Part shown: in pieces, positions 33,984 to 43,448 of the stretch
How positions within the stretch are numbered: the first letter of the stretch is position 1
How the letters are laid out: each line of letters starts with the position of its first letter
Assembly (NCBI RefSeq): GCF_004785645.1
Contig: NZ_SRPE01000003.1
Span: forward strand, 340,557-404,556
From: Empedobacter tilapiae
Lineage (GTDB): Bacteria; Bacteroidota; Bacteroidia; Flavobacteriales; Weeksellaceae
Length of the DNA: 64,000 bases
Direction: 5' to 3'
Translations under genes and position numbers: made by a program
The notes under the pieces: generated by a model
The model's database searches: none
What the model was told of the DNA's origin: nothing
Seen by the model: only the letters and a program-made list of their open reading frames with translations

Positions 33984-36900
33984 ATGAGGAGAAAATTTAC
34001 TTCTTTGGGTATTCTATCATTTTTTTTGATGGGAGGTTTAGCTTATGCCCAAGTTAAAGGAGTTCTAAAAGACTCGAATGGCTTTCCAATGGAAGAGGCC
34101 GAAGTAATTGTTACAAGAACAGGAACTTCGGTTTTTACAGATGGAGATGGAAGTTTTAATGTAGACGCAAAAGTTGGAGATACATTAAAAATTATTGATT
34201 CTAATGGAGAAGAAAAAACGATAAAAGTTACCTCTACAACTTTAGGGGATGTGAAGTTTACTTCTAAAAAATCCGATGATATAGAATTAGGTACTGTAAA
34301 TATTATAGGAGGAATTAAACTTGATCCTGCACAAAAAGTTGGGTCTTATACAATTGTATCTCGAGATAATTTTGAAAATACTCCTGTATCTTCTATTGAT
34401 GAAGTATTGAATGGACGTGTTGCTGGATTAAATTATTCTACAGCAAGTGGTGATCCTGGATCTTCAAATATGATGTTGATTCGTGGAGTTGGATCTATTT
34501 TAGGAACTCCAAATCCATTATACGTGATTGATGGAATTGTAGTAGGTAAAGGAGCTGATAATGCTAGTTTAATGGAATCTTGGAATCCATTATCTTCTAT
34601 AGATCCGAATATGATTGAAAATGTCACGGTACTTAAAGATGCTTCTGCTACTGCTTTGTACGGAGCAAGAGGAGCAAACGGAGTTATCGTTGTAACGACG
34701 AAAAAAGGTAAATATGGACAAGCTCCTCGTTTTAATTTTTCATCAGATATGGCAATTCAAAACATAGCTTTTGACAAAATTAGAATGATGAATGCTAGTC
34801 AGTATCATCAATATGGAGGGCAGACTTTTTTTAATTCTCAGAAAGCTTTAGGGCAAACTTTTAGTTCGCTTGAAGATGCAATAAGTCAGTTTATTAAGAA
34901 TAATGATGCTGGATGGGATGGAATAACAGAAACGGATTGGAGAAAAGCTGTTCAGCGAAATCAATCTTTTGTGAATACATATAATTTTTCAATAACAGGA
35001 GGTACGAAAGGAATTTCTTATCGTGCAGGTATTACTTATTATAAGAATAAACCTTTAATTCAAACAACTGATTTTGATCGAAAAAGTGCAATTCTAGCTT
35101 TTGATCAAAAGGTTACAGAAAATTTAAAATATGGTTTTTCTTTAAATTATACAGGAGTTAAAAGAAAAACTATTCCTGATGCAAATGCATCTGCAAATCC
35201 TTGGTTGTCATCTTTGTTTATTCCAACAACAAAATCAATTTATAATCCTGATGGATCTTATAATCAAACGAATTTAGGTGAAGTTACTGAAGGGTTTAAT
35301 CCAATAGGTAATTTACATAACAATTATTTAAAAGGAAAGATAGATACTTATTTAGGATCATTTACAGCAGAATACAAGTTTCTTAAATACTTCACTTTTA
35401 ATACTGTTTTTGGAGGACAAAGACAATTAATGGATGAGGTTGTTTGGTGGAATCCTAATTTTGGAGATGGTAAAGCTCAAAATGGTTTTATGCAAACAGG
35501 AGAAACTCATATTTGGGATTGGAACTGGACAAATACTTTATCTTTTAGAAAAAAGTTCAATGACTTACATGATGTAGATTTTTCTATAGGATCTGATTAT
35601 CAAGATCATGAATACAAGTTAAGACAAAAACAAGGAAGAGATTTTTCTGAACCAATACCTGATTTTCAATATTCTGATCCAGAAAAATTTTTAGATATAG
35701 ATAAGGGGTCAGGGTATTTTTTTAAGTGGAGACAAGATTCTTATTTTTCTAAATTAAGTTACATATATGATAATAAATATACTTTAGCAGGACAAGTTAG
35801 ATATGATAGAATTTCAGTTTTACCTAAAAAGAATCGTGGAGGAGTATTTTGGTCTGTAGCAGGAAGTTGGGATATAGGAAAAGAAGAGTTTTTAAAAGGT
35901 TCTTCTGTTGTTGATAATCTAATTTTAAGAGGAAGTTATGGGCGTTTAGGAAATGTACCTTTTGCTGATATGTGGGGAAGACAATACGATTATTATGCAT
36001 TAGTTGCTACTTCACAAACAATTCCGTATGGAGATGATTATTATACATCTATATCGTCTGCAGGTAATGCAAATTTGGATTGGGAAATTTCGAAGCAGTT
36101 AGATTTAGGCTTTGAATTTAACTTATATAAAAGAGCACTTGGGTTAATCTTTTCATATTATAACAAACAAACAGAGGGAGCTTTATTTAATGCTGTTACA
36201 AAACCAGAATCAGGAAGTCCAAGTAGTTATATTGCAAATGTTGCAGATATTTCAAATAAAGGATTTGAAATTACTTTAACAAGTACACCAGTTAATAAAG
36301 ATTTTAAATGGGATATTAATGCAAATTTTTCTAGAAATTTGAATGTTATAAAGAAATTAAATGTAGACTCTAAACCTTATTTTTATAATAGTTCGGGTCC
36401 TAAGGGAGAGGACTGTGAAGATTGTTTAAACGCACTTCAAGATGGTAAATTGCTAGGTGAGTATTATGTATGGTTATGGGCAGGACCTAATAATGATCCA
36501 AATGCTGGGGAACTTGGAGTAGGAAGTTGGTATACAGATGCTTCTAGAACTACAATTACAACAGATAAAAGTCAAGCTGAGCGTGTTTGGTTAGATAAAT
36601 CAGCTTTTCCTAAATATATGGCTGGAATATCAAATACATTTTCTTACAAAGGGTTATCCTTAAATGTATTTTTTACAGGTCAATTTGATTTTTATGTTCA
36701 TAATGATTTTCATTCATTTTTCTTTCATGATGGAAACTTCCAAGGGCGTAATCAAATCGTAGATGCTATGGATTATTGGACACCAGAAAACACAGGTGCA
36801 GCGAATCCAAAACCTCAATTAAATAATCCAAATAATAGTAGATTAGTATCAGATCGATGGTTAAGAAAAGGAGATCATATACGTTTGAAAGAGGTAAAAT

Positions 36901-37121
36901 TAGCATATAGTTTTGGAGATAAATTTAAACAACAAACAGGTATTAAGAATTTGACTTTATATGCGAAAGGGTTTAATTTATGGACGTATGCATTTGACAA
37001 AGATTTAAATTTTGATCCAGAATCAATTAGTAATGCTTGGTCTTTTATGGGTAAAGGAGCTTTTAATTACACTACTCCAATTATGAAAAGTTTCTCAATA
37101 GGTATGTCGTTAGACTTTTAA
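33984..37121 (+). CDS. SusC/RagA-type TonB-linked outer membrane protein
   Basis: A 1045-residue transporter. Signal peptide ends at LAYAQ (23); a carboxypeptidase-like beta-sandwich covers about 25-105. The plug opens with the SusC signature region SSIDEVLNGRVAGLNYSTASGDPGSSNMMLIRGVGS, then TPNPLYVIDGI and VLKDASATALYGARGANGVIVVTTKKGK. The barrel ends with SIGMSLDF. SusC proteins form the channel under a SusD lid and import oligosaccharides, peptides or other large nutrients using TonB. The partner susD starts 10 bp downstream. No glycosidase, peptidase, regulator or anti-sigma factor is adjacent, so the nutrient cannot be inferred. Confidence 0.94.
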   Translation: MRRKFTSLGILSFFLMGGLAYAQVKGVLKDSNGFPMEEAEVIVTRTGTSVFTDGDGSFNVDAKVGDTLKIIDSNGEEKTIKVTSTTLGDVKFTSKKSDDIELGTVNIIGGIKLDPAQKVGSYTIVSRDNFENTPVSSIDEVLNGRVAGLNYSTASGDPGSSNMMLIRGVGSILGTPNPLYVIDGIVVGKGADNASLMESWNPLSSIDPNMIENVTVLKDASATALYGARGANGVIVVTTKKGKYGQAPRFNFSSDMAIQNIAFDKIRMMNASQYHQYGGQTFFNSQKALGQTFSSLEDAISQFIKNNDAGWDGITETDWRKAVQRNQSFVNTYNFSITGGTKGISYRAGITYYKNKPLIQTTDFDRKSAILAFDQKVTENLKYGFSLNYTGVKRKTIPDANASANPWLSSLFIPTTKSIYNPDGSYNQTNLGEVTEGFNPIGNLHNNYLKGKIDTYLGSFTAEYKFLKYFTFNTVFGGQRQLMDEVVWWNPNFGDGKAQNGFMQTGETHIWDWNWTNTLSFRKKFNDLHDVDFSIGSDYQDHEYKLRQKQGRDFSEPIPDFQYSDPEKFLDIDKGSGYFFKWRQDSYFSKLSYIYDNKYTLAGQVRYDRISVLPKKNRGGVFWSVAGSWDIGKEEFLKGSSVVDNLILRGSYGRLGNVPFADMWGRQYDYYALVATSQTIPYGDDYYTSISSAGNANLDWEISKQLDLGFEFNLYKRALGLIFSYYNKQTEGALFNAVTKPESGSPSSYIANVADISNKGFEITLTSTPVNKDFKWDINANFSRNLNVIKKLNVDSKPYFYNSSGPKGEDCEDCLNALQDGKLLGEYYVWLWAGPNNDPNAGELGVGSWYTDASRTTITTDKSQAERVWLDKSAFPKYMAGISNTFSYKGLSLNVFFTGQFDFYVHNDFHSFFFHDGNFQGRNQIVDAMDYWTPENTGAANPKPQLNNPNNSRLVSDRWLRKGDHIRLKEVKLAYSFGDKFKQQTGIKNLTLYAKGFNLWTYAFDKDLNFDPESISNAWSFMGKGAFNYTTPIMKSFSIGMSLDF

Positions 37122-37131
37122 AATTAATTCA

Positions 37132-38574
37132 ATGAAAAAAACAATATTTACAATAGCTTGTATTCTTTCACTAAATATTTTTAATTCTTGTAGTGAAGAT
37201 ATTATAGATTTAAAACCTCCTTATGAAGAAATAATTGAAGATGCAATAAAATCAGAAGAAGATGTAAATAAATTTCTAATGGGAACTTATTTAAAAATTT
37301 CGTCAACTTCGTTATATGGCTCCAACTTTTTCTTTTACGGAGATTTATTAGGAGATACTTTTTTTAGAAGTAATAAAAATTTTGGAGGATATACAAGCTT
37401 AATTATGATGAATTATGATCCTATAAATACAGGAGATATAAATTTTTATCGTTCTGCTTATGATGTTATTCAAAATGCAAACTTTGTGATTAATAACGAA
37501 TTGACTGATAGTCAATTGAATAAACAGTACAAAGCTGAAGCTAGATTTTTGAGAGCAATTACTTATTTTAATTTGTTAAACTATTATGCAGCATCTCCTA
37601 AATCAGGACTTAATCAAGATATAGGTGTGCCAATTGCAGTTTACCCTTATAATCCTGATGAAAAAATAGCTCGATCATCTATTAGTGATGTTTATAAATT
37701 AATTGTTGAAGATTTAAATTATGCAATAGAAAATGCTAAAGCAGAAACGACAAGTAAAATTTATATTACTAAAACAGCAGCTAAATTAATGTTGTCACGA
37801 GTTTATTTAACAAGACAACAAAATGGAGATGCTCAATTAGCATATAATTTAACAGATGATATTATTAATAATTCTCCTTCAAGTTTTAAACTTTTTACAT
37901 CTACAACAAAAGATGCTTTTAAAAACTATTTTTCTTCTTCAGAGGATATAGTTGCTGAAAATCAACCTGAAACTATATGGGAGTTAGATATGAATGTTTT
38001 AAACAATCCAGGTGTTAATAGTTCATTAAGTGTGTTTTACAGTAGAACTGGATCAAAAAGAGGTTTGCTTGCTAAACAGACTTTTTATGATAGTTTTGGA
38101 ACATCAGATGTAAGAAGAGATTTGTTTAGTTTTACTTCAATACCTGTTGAAGATAATCCGAAAGGTGTTTGGATGGCTAAACATGAGAGAGCTGCTCAGC
38201 CAGGGGGAAATTATACGAGGAATAATAAAATTCTAAGATTTTCTGAGGCTTATTTAAATAGAGTAGAAGCTTTATATCAATTAGGTAAAAATACAGAAGC
38301 TCTAACTAACTTAAATGAATTTGCTTCATTAAGAAATGGAAGTGCTTATTCTGGAGGAAACTTATTAAACGATATTTTATCTGAAAGAAATAAAGAGTTT
38401 TTTGGTGAAGGTCAACGTTTTCTAGATTTAAAACGTTATAATTTACCAATCAATAAAGGAACAAATTGCCCAGGTAACTGTGATGTACCTGCAGGTAGTA
38501 AGTACTTTGTATTTCCTTTCTCTGAAGGGCAATTGATTATTAATCCATTAGCAGTTCAACATCCTTTATGGTAA
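37132..38574 (+). CDS. SusD/RagB-type outer membrane lipoprotein
   Basis: A 480-residue lipoprotein (lipobox IFNSC, Cys20). It has the SusD pattern: an N-terminal region with AEARFLRAITYFNLLNYYA (TPR-like helices), later LSRVYLTRQQ, and the C-terminal ILRFSEAYLNRVEALYQLGK, ILSERNKEFFGEGQRFLDLKRY and NPLAVQHPLW signatures. SusD proteins cap the SusC channel at the cell surface and bind the nutrient. Cotranscribed with susC (10-bp gap); a terminator lies 34 bp past the stop. Confidence 0.94.
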   Translation: MKKTIFTIACILSLNIFNSCSEDIIDLKPPYEEIIEDAIKSEEDVNKFLMGTYLKISSTSLYGSNFFFYGDLLGDTFFRSNKNFGGYTSLIMMNYDPINTGDINFYRSAYDVIQNANFVINNELTDSQLNKQYKAEARFLRAITYFNLLNYYAASPKSGLNQDIGVPIAVYPYNPDEKIARSSISDVYKLIVEDLNYAIENAKAETTSKIYITKTAAKLMLSRVYLTRQQNGDAQLAYNLTDDIINNSPSSFKLFTSTTKDAFKNYFSSSEDIVAENQPETIWELDMNVLNNPGVNSSLSVFYSRTGSKRGLLAKQTFYDSFGTSDVRRDLFSFTSIPVEDNPKGVWMAKHERAAQPGGNYTRNNKILRFSEAYLNRVEALYQLGKNTEALTNLNEFASLRNGSAYSGGNLLNDILSERNKEFFGEGQRFLDLKRYNLPINKGTNCPGNCDVPAGSKYFVFPFSEGQLIINPLAVQHPLW

Positions 38575-38607
38575 TAAACTAACGAATTAAAAATTTTATA
38601 ACATTTA

Positions 38608-38627
38608 CCCACTTAGAAATAAGTGGG
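38608..38627 (+). terminator. Terminator of susC-susD
   Basis: CCCACTTA / TAAGTGGG with a GAAA loop, then T-rich tract that also holds the -33 TTTG of the next promoter. Confidence 0.85.
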
Positions 38628-38631
38628 TTTT

Positions 38632-38661
38632 TTTGTATCTCTCAATTTTAGATTACTTTTG
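38632..38661 (+). promoter_or_regulatory. Promoter of the Porin_10-like gene
   Basis: TTTG at 38632-38635, 18-nt spacer, TACTTTTG at 38654-38661, 19 bp before the ATG at 38681. Confidence 0.6.
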
Positions 38662-38680
38662 TAAGGATTTATTCAACAGG

Positions 38681-40609
38681 ATGAAAAAAACAATCATTGG
38701 TTTATTTTTATTAGTAACCATTGTAGCGCAGGCTCAAGAGGATTCTATAAAAATTTTAAAACCATTAAAAGGATCATCAACAAATGATTCGGTTACATAT
38801 TACAAAACCAAAATCGAGGATTATAAGTTTTGGACAAATGGTAGAAAACCAGAAGTGCTTGATACTACATTAAGTATTAAAAACTACTATAACCAAAATT
38901 TTATAAGACGAGATGCTTTCGGAAAATTATTTTTTCCAAATGTTGGTGGTGTAGTGGTGGATTTGGAGTATCAAGATACGCCATTCAATCCGTCGATGTT
39001 GCCAACAGGTAAAAAGTATAATTATTATTACGCAAATGATATAAAATATTATGATGTAAAAACACCATATACAGAATTTATTTATGAAAATGGAGTAAAG
39101 GAAGGTAACTTTTTGTCTTCGACATTTTCGCATAATATCAACAAGCAATTCAATTATACGTTTCATTATCGCGGATTAATTTCTGAAGGTCGTTATAAGC
39201 ATGAAAAAGCCCAAAATAATACGTTTGTTTTTTCGTCAAACTATAAAACAAAATCAGAACGTTTCAAATTGTGGTGGAACTATGCAGCACAAAATCTAAA
39301 AAATAATGAGAATGGAGGAATAGAAGATATTAACGATTTTATTTTGCAAGATGATCGTAGAATGACGAATGTACGTAATATTCCAGTGAATTCACAAACA
39401 GCTAAGTCTGAATTTGATGCGCGTCGAATAGAATTGAATGCTTCATACGGAATCTTAAAAAAGATGAATGAAAAAGATTCAACTTTTTATAATCCAATCG
39501 AATTGAAGAATAAATTTTCGTACGAAAAACAAAAATATCGCTACGAAGATACTTCGCCAAATGGAGATTTATATTCAACACCAATAATTGCAGGACTTCC
39601 TACCAAAAATAAAAAGAGTTTTACAGATTTATCCAATACGACAACAGCTGGTTTTCAATGGACAGATCGTGTGAAGATAGAAGCAGGAGTTAAATTTCAA
39701 AATTTACGTGTTTTTGCTGATCAAGCAATGACGATTGTTGCAGTTCCAAAGCAAATAGAGGAAAATCTTTTTGGAGTTGTTGGAAAGGTAGATTTTGATT
39801 GGAATGAAAAGTTGAAACTTTACGGAAATGTTGAATATCTGCAATCTGATAATTACAAAAGTGTTTACAATGTAGATGCGGTTTTGGATGTAACGCCGAT
39901 AGAAGGTTATACATTGAGTGCTGGTGCAGTTATTCAGTCGAAAATCCCTTCATTGAATGCTGTTTACAACCAAAGTTTCTTTAATAATTTTAATTACGTT
40001 AATAAATTTGAAACCGAAAATGTTCAAAATCTTTTTGCAAAATTAAAGTTAGATAAAGTCAACACGACTTTAGAAGCTTCAATTTATAATATTGACAATA
40101 AAGTGTATTTGAATGATATTTTGAATTATGAGCAATTGGCGGATAATATCAATTATTTCAAGATAAAAGGTGAAAATCATTTACGTTTCGGAAAGATTAA
40201 TTTAGTTTCGACAGCGCAATATCAAAAAGTAACGAAAAACGAAGAATATATGCCTTTGCCAGATTTCTTGATTCGTGAAACATTGTATTGGCAAGGAGAA
40301 TTATTCAACAAGAATGCTCAACTGCAAGCTGGTATTAATGCAACATATTTTACGAAATACAATGGTTTGCGTTATATCCCAATTCTGAACGAATTTGCAT
40401 TGCAAGATCCAGCAAGTATACAAGAGATTGGAGGTTATCCTATTTTGGATGTTTTTATCAATTTCAAGGTTCGTAATATGCGTTTTTACATTCGTGGTGA
40501 ACATATCAATGCATCGTTTACAAAACAACCTGATTATTTTGCAGCGCCAAATGTTCCGTACCGAGATTTCAAATTTCAACTTGGCTTGAAATGGAATATT
40601 TTTAGTTAA
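38681..40609 (+). CDS. Putative porin (Porin_10-like outer membrane protein)
   Basis: A 642-residue outer membrane protein. The signal peptide ends near TIVAQAQ. The rest is predominantly short beta strands (for example FNYTFHYRGLIS, FKLWWNYAAQN) and ends in a barrel-type strand FKFQLGLKWNIF. YNQNFIRRDAFGKLFFPNVGG near the N-terminus is typical of the Bacteroidota 'putative porin' family. It probably forms a large outer membrane barrel of unknown cargo. The ATG at 38681 is chosen because the longer frame to 38633 would overlap the promoter. It is monocistronic, with terminators on both sides. Confidence 0.8.
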   Translation: MKKTIIGLFLLVTIVAQAQEDSIKILKPLKGSSTNDSVTYYKTKIEDYKFWTNGRKPEVLDTTLSIKNYYNQNFIRRDAFGKLFFPNVGGVVVDLEYQDTPFNPSMLPTGKKYNYYYANDIKYYDVKTPYTEFIYENGVKEGNFLSSTFSHNINKQFNYTFHYRGLISEGRYKHEKAQNNTFVFSSNYKTKSERFKLWWNYAAQNLKNNENGGIEDINDFILQDDRRMTNVRNIPVNSQTAKSEFDARRIELNASYGILKKMNEKDSTFYNPIELKNKFSYEKQKYRYEDTSPNGDLYSTPIIAGLPTKNKKSFTDLSNTTTAGFQWTDRVKIEAGVKFQNLRVFADQAMTIVAVPKQIEENLFGVVGKVDFDWNEKLKLYGNVEYLQSDNYKSVYNVDAVLDVTPIEGYTLSAGAVIQSKIPSLNAVYNQSFFNNFNYVNKFETENVQNLFAKLKLDKVNTTLEASIYNIDNKVYLNDILNYEQLADNINYFKIKGENHLRFGKINLVSTAQYQKVTKNEEYMPLPDFLIRETLYWQGELFNKNAQLQAGINATYFTKYNGLRYIPILNEFALQDPASIQEIGGYPILDVFINFKVRNMRFYIRGEHINASFTKQPDYFAAPNVPYRDFKFQLGLKWNIFS

Positions 40610-40630
40610 AAAAAATACAAATTATATAGA

Positions 40631-40657
40631 AAAACGACTTCTTGATGAGGTCGTTTT
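40631..40657 (+). terminator. Terminator of the porin gene
   Basis: AAAACGACTTC / GAGGTCGTTTT (one wobble), TTGAT loop, T-run. Confidence 0.85.
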
Positions 40658-40719
40658 TTCTGTCCAAAATCATTTGTGTAGAATAATTCTAAATAGCTAT
40701 TTTTAGGAAAATTTTATAC

Positions 40720-41754
40720 ATGAAAAAATTCCTACTTTTATTTTGTTTGATTTTCTCTCAAATCGGTTTTTCTCAAGAAAAATTATCAATTGCTGAAATC
40801 CAAAAAATAAGTTCTAAAATCTTAAATACTGAACGAGAAATTTGGGTGAATCTTCCAGAATCGTATACCAATAATAAACTTCAAAAAGTAAATTATCCTG
40901 TGATTTATGTGTTAGATGCCGAATCTAATTTTACGTTTTTAACAGGTGTAGTTTCTAAATTTCAATCTGGTTTTTATCCAGAAATGCCAGAATCAATTAT
41001 TGTTGGAATTACGAATAAAAATGGTGATCGAACAAAAGATTTTACACATGTAAATGATGTTAATTTCCTGAATTTTATTCAAAATGAATTGTTTCCTTTT
41101 ATGCAGAAAAATTATCGTGTGAATGATTTTCGTTTGTTAATTGGACATTCTTTAGGTGGATATTTTGCGTTGAAAACCTTGTACAACCATCCCAAAACTT
41201 TCAATGGATATGTTGCGCACGATCCAAGTGTTTGGTTTAATGACAAAGAATTATTGAATCTTTATCTAAATTTAGAAAATCATTCTTTCGAGAATCGATT
41301 CTTGATGATAACACAAGTTGGTGAAAGTCAAAATACAGATCATTTACGAGACCATTATCAAAGTATAAAAAAGGTGGACGAACGTTTGAAATCATCAAAG
41401 AATAAATCGTTGAATTATCATTACAAACAATATGTTGACGAAGAACATGGTTCGGTTCCGATGATTGGCTCGATTGATTATTTGCGTTGGCAGTTTGATG
41501 GTTATCGTTTGAATATTAAAGAGATTCCGAATCAACCAAATTTGGTAAAAGATTCTTTTGAAGCTATTTCTAGAAAATTGAATTATTCTTTTCAACCAAC
41601 GGAAACGTATATTAACAATGTTGCAAATTATCTGGTAAAACAAAAGAAAAATGATTTAGCAAAACAGTTTTTTGAACAAAATGTGAAAAATTTTCCTGAA
41701 AGTTTACAAGCAAAAGAAGAATTGAAAAAATTCTTGGACTCGAATAAAAATTAG
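40720..41754 (+). CDS. Exported alpha/beta hydrolase, esterase D/IroE-like
   Basis: A 344-residue protein with a signal peptide ending at IGFSQ. The catalytic machinery is that of the 'putative esterase' family: REIWVNLPESYT, YPVIYVLDAESNF, nucleophile Ser144 in GHSLGGYFALKTL, and His243 in DEEHGSVP. Relatives include the ferric-enterobactin esterase IroE and feruloyl-type esterases, so an ester from a siderophore or plant/peptide metabolite is possible. The last 60 residues form a TPR-like helical tail. It is followed 21 bp later by a DUF2891 gene; both are exported and probably cotranscribed. Confidence 0.85.
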   Translation: MKKFLLLFCLIFSQIGFSQEKLSIAEIQKISSKILNTEREIWVNLPESYTNNKLQKVNYPVIYVLDAESNFTFLTGVVSKFQSGFYPEMPESIIVGITNKNGDRTKDFTHVNDVNFLNFIQNELFPFMQKNYRVNDFRLLIGHSLGGYFALKTLYNHPKTFNGYVAHDPSVWFNDKELLNLYLNLENHSFENRFLMITQVGESQNTDHLRDHYQSIKKVDERLKSSKNKSLNYHYKQYVDEEHGSVPMIGSIDYLRWQFDGYRLNIKEIPNQPNLVKDSFEAISRKLNYSFQPTETYINNVANYLVKQKKNDLAKQFFEQNVKNFPESLQAKEELKKFLDSNKN

Positions 41755-41775
41755 TAATTTGGTAAAAACATTTTG

Positions 41776-42837
41776 ATGAAAAAAATACTCTATTTAACAA
41801 CTTTATTGACGACGACTGCTTTTGCCCAAGAATTACAATTAGATCAAGCTAAAAAGATTTTTGAATTACCAACGCATTGTATCAAGACTGAGTATCCGAA
41901 TAAACTAGGAAATGTTTTGGGAAGTGATCAGGATTTGAAAACGCCAAAGCAATTGCGTCCAATTTTTTATGGTTGTTTTGATTGGCATTCTTCTGTTCAT
42001 GGATTTTGGTCGATTGTGAAATTGATGAAAGATTTTCCTGAATTGGATCAAAATAATCAGGTTAGAAATGAGTTAAATCAATTGATTACAGCAGAAAATG
42101 TTGCAGTCGAAATGGCCTTTTTCAATGATAAAAATAACAAGAATTTCGAGCGTACTTATGGTTGGGCTTGGTTGTTACAATTGCAAATGGAATTGAATAA
42201 TTGGCAAGATAAAGATGCGCAAATTTGGGCAAAAAATCTGAAACCTTTGAGTGATTTGATTATTGTTAGATACAAAGAATATTTGCCGAAATTAGTTTAT
42301 CCAATTCGTACAGGAACGCATGATAATACGGCTTTTGGTTTGAGTTTAGCGATAGATTATGCACGTTCTGTGAATGATAAAACATTCGAAAAAGTCATTA
42401 CTGATAATGGAAATCGTCTTTATTTAAAAGATAAAAGTTGCAATATTGCTTTCGAACCAAGTGGATCAGATTTTCTTTCTGCTTGTTTGGAAGAAGCTTT
42501 GTTAGTATCTAAAATTCATCCGCATGATGAATATAAAAAATGGTTGAAATCATTTTTACCACAATTGTTTGACAAAAAACATGAGCTAAAACCTGGAATT
42601 GTTTCGGATCGTACGGATGGGCAATTGGTACATTTGGATGGATTAAATTTTAGTCGAGCAACAGCTTTGTATCAAATTTCTGCAAAATTGCCAGAGTTAA
42701 ATTATTTGAACGATTGGGCAAATCATCATTTCAATTATTCGTTCAATAATATTTCTAACGATGATTATATGGGAAGTCACTGGTTGGGAACTTTTGCACT
42801 TTATGCACTGAAAACGAAGTATGAAACAGAAAAATAG
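41776..42837 (+). CDS. Exported DUF2891 family protein
   Basis: A 353-residue protein with a signal peptide (TTLLTTTAFAQ). The rest matches DUF2891: FYGCFDWHSSVHGFWSIVKL, ERTYGWAWLLQLQMEL, RTGTHDNTAFGLSLAIDYAR, FEPSGSDFLSACLEEALL, and a final YMGSHWLGTFALYAL. The pattern of conserved Trp, His and acidic residues in helical repeats suggests an alpha/alpha toroid, as in some glycoside hydrolases or epimerases, but function is not known. The ATG at 41776 is used rather than the in-frame TTG at 41773. Confidence 0.85.
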   Translation: MKKILYLTTLLTTTAFAQELQLDQAKKIFELPTHCIKTEYPNKLGNVLGSDQDLKTPKQLRPIFYGCFDWHSSVHGFWSIVKLMKDFPELDQNNQVRNELNQLITAENVAVEMAFFNDKNNKNFERTYGWAWLLQLQMELNNWQDKDAQIWAKNLKPLSDLIIVRYKEYLPKLVYPIRTGTHDNTAFGLSLAIDYARSVNDKTFEKVITDNGNRLYLKDKSCNIAFEPSGSDFLSACLEEALLVSKIHPHDEYKKWLKSFLPQLFDKKHELKPGIVSDRTDGQLVHLDGLNFSRATALYQISAKLPELNYLNDWANHHFNYSFNNISNDDYMGSHWLGTFALYALKTKYETEK

Positions 42838-42889
42838 TTACGAATAATCTTTCTTAATCTAGTTTAAGATTTTTGAGGAAGCATTAATT

Positions 42890-42897
42890 TAGTTTTG
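42890..42897 (+). promoter_or_regulatory. doxX-like gene promoter -7 element
   Basis: TAGTTTTG (TAnnTTTG), 22 bp before the ATG at 42920. Confidence 0.5.
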
Positions 42898-42919
42898 TCG
42901 TATAAAATAATTTATACTT

Positions 42920-43369
42920 ATGATAAAACAAGGACTTCCTCAGTTTTTTTTAAGAATAGCTTTGGCTTTTTCCATGCTTTCAGCAGTTGCTGACCGATTT
43001 GGAATTTGGACTGAAAACGTGTCTTGGGGGAATTGGACATCTTTTGAAGATTATACTCGTACGTTAACTTTTTTTCTTCCAAAATATTTAAGTCAATTAG
43101 GAGCCTATGGTGCGACATTTTTAGAAATTCTATTTTCTATTTTATTATTAATAGGATTTAAAACTAGAATTACAGCACTAAGTACATTTTTACTTTTAAC
43201 AATTTTTGCACTAGCTATGTCTATTGCCTTTGGTGTAAAAGTTACTTTTGATTATTCTGTTTGGATAAGTGCGACAGCAGCATTTTTACTTGCTGTACAA
43301 TCTCAGTATTTATTTAGTATTGATCAATTAATGGTTAATAAACAATGTTGTATATTGAAAATTAGCTAA
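42920..43369 (+). CDS. DoxX family membrane protein
   Basis: A 149-residue protein with four hydrophobic helices. The DoxX-like opening FLRIALAFSMLSAVADRFGIW is followed by YGATFLEILFSILLLIGFKTRITALSTFLLLTIFALAMSI. DoxX proteins are small membrane proteins of mixed or unknown roles, some in oxidative stress or thiosulfate oxidation. The C-terminus contains two adjacent cysteines (QCCILKIS). Nothing next to it hints at a pathway. Confidence 0.8.
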   Translation: MIKQGLPQFFLRIALAFSMLSAVADRFGIWTENVSWGNWTSFEDYTRTLTFFLPKYLSQLGAYGATFLEILFSILLLIGFKTRITALSTFLLLTIFALAMSIAFGVKVTFDYSVWISATAAFLLAVQSQYLFSIDQLMVNKQCCILKIS

Positions 43370-43401
43370 TAATAGGGATTTTATAACGATAGAATTGCTT
43401 C

Positions 43402-43409
43402 TAAATTTG
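43402..43409 (+). promoter_or_regulatory. Promoter -7 element
   Basis: TAAATTTG (TAnnTTTG), 39 bp before the ATG at 43449. It lies inside the longer in-frame extension of that gene, which argues against the extension being translated. Confidence 0.5.
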
Positions 43410-43448
43410 TTTCAAACAAAACTAATAAGAAACATTAAAGTTAATTCT

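Noticed and set aside
42852..42869. Short hairpin TCTTAA/TTAAGA after the DUF2891 gene as a terminator
   Set aside because: Only 6 AT-rich base pairs before a T4 run; too weak to call.
43395..43448. N-terminal extension of the small membrane protein to 43395
   Set aside because: It contains the TAAATTTG promoter element and lacks signal-peptide character; the ATG at 43449 gives a normal hydrophobic N-terminus.
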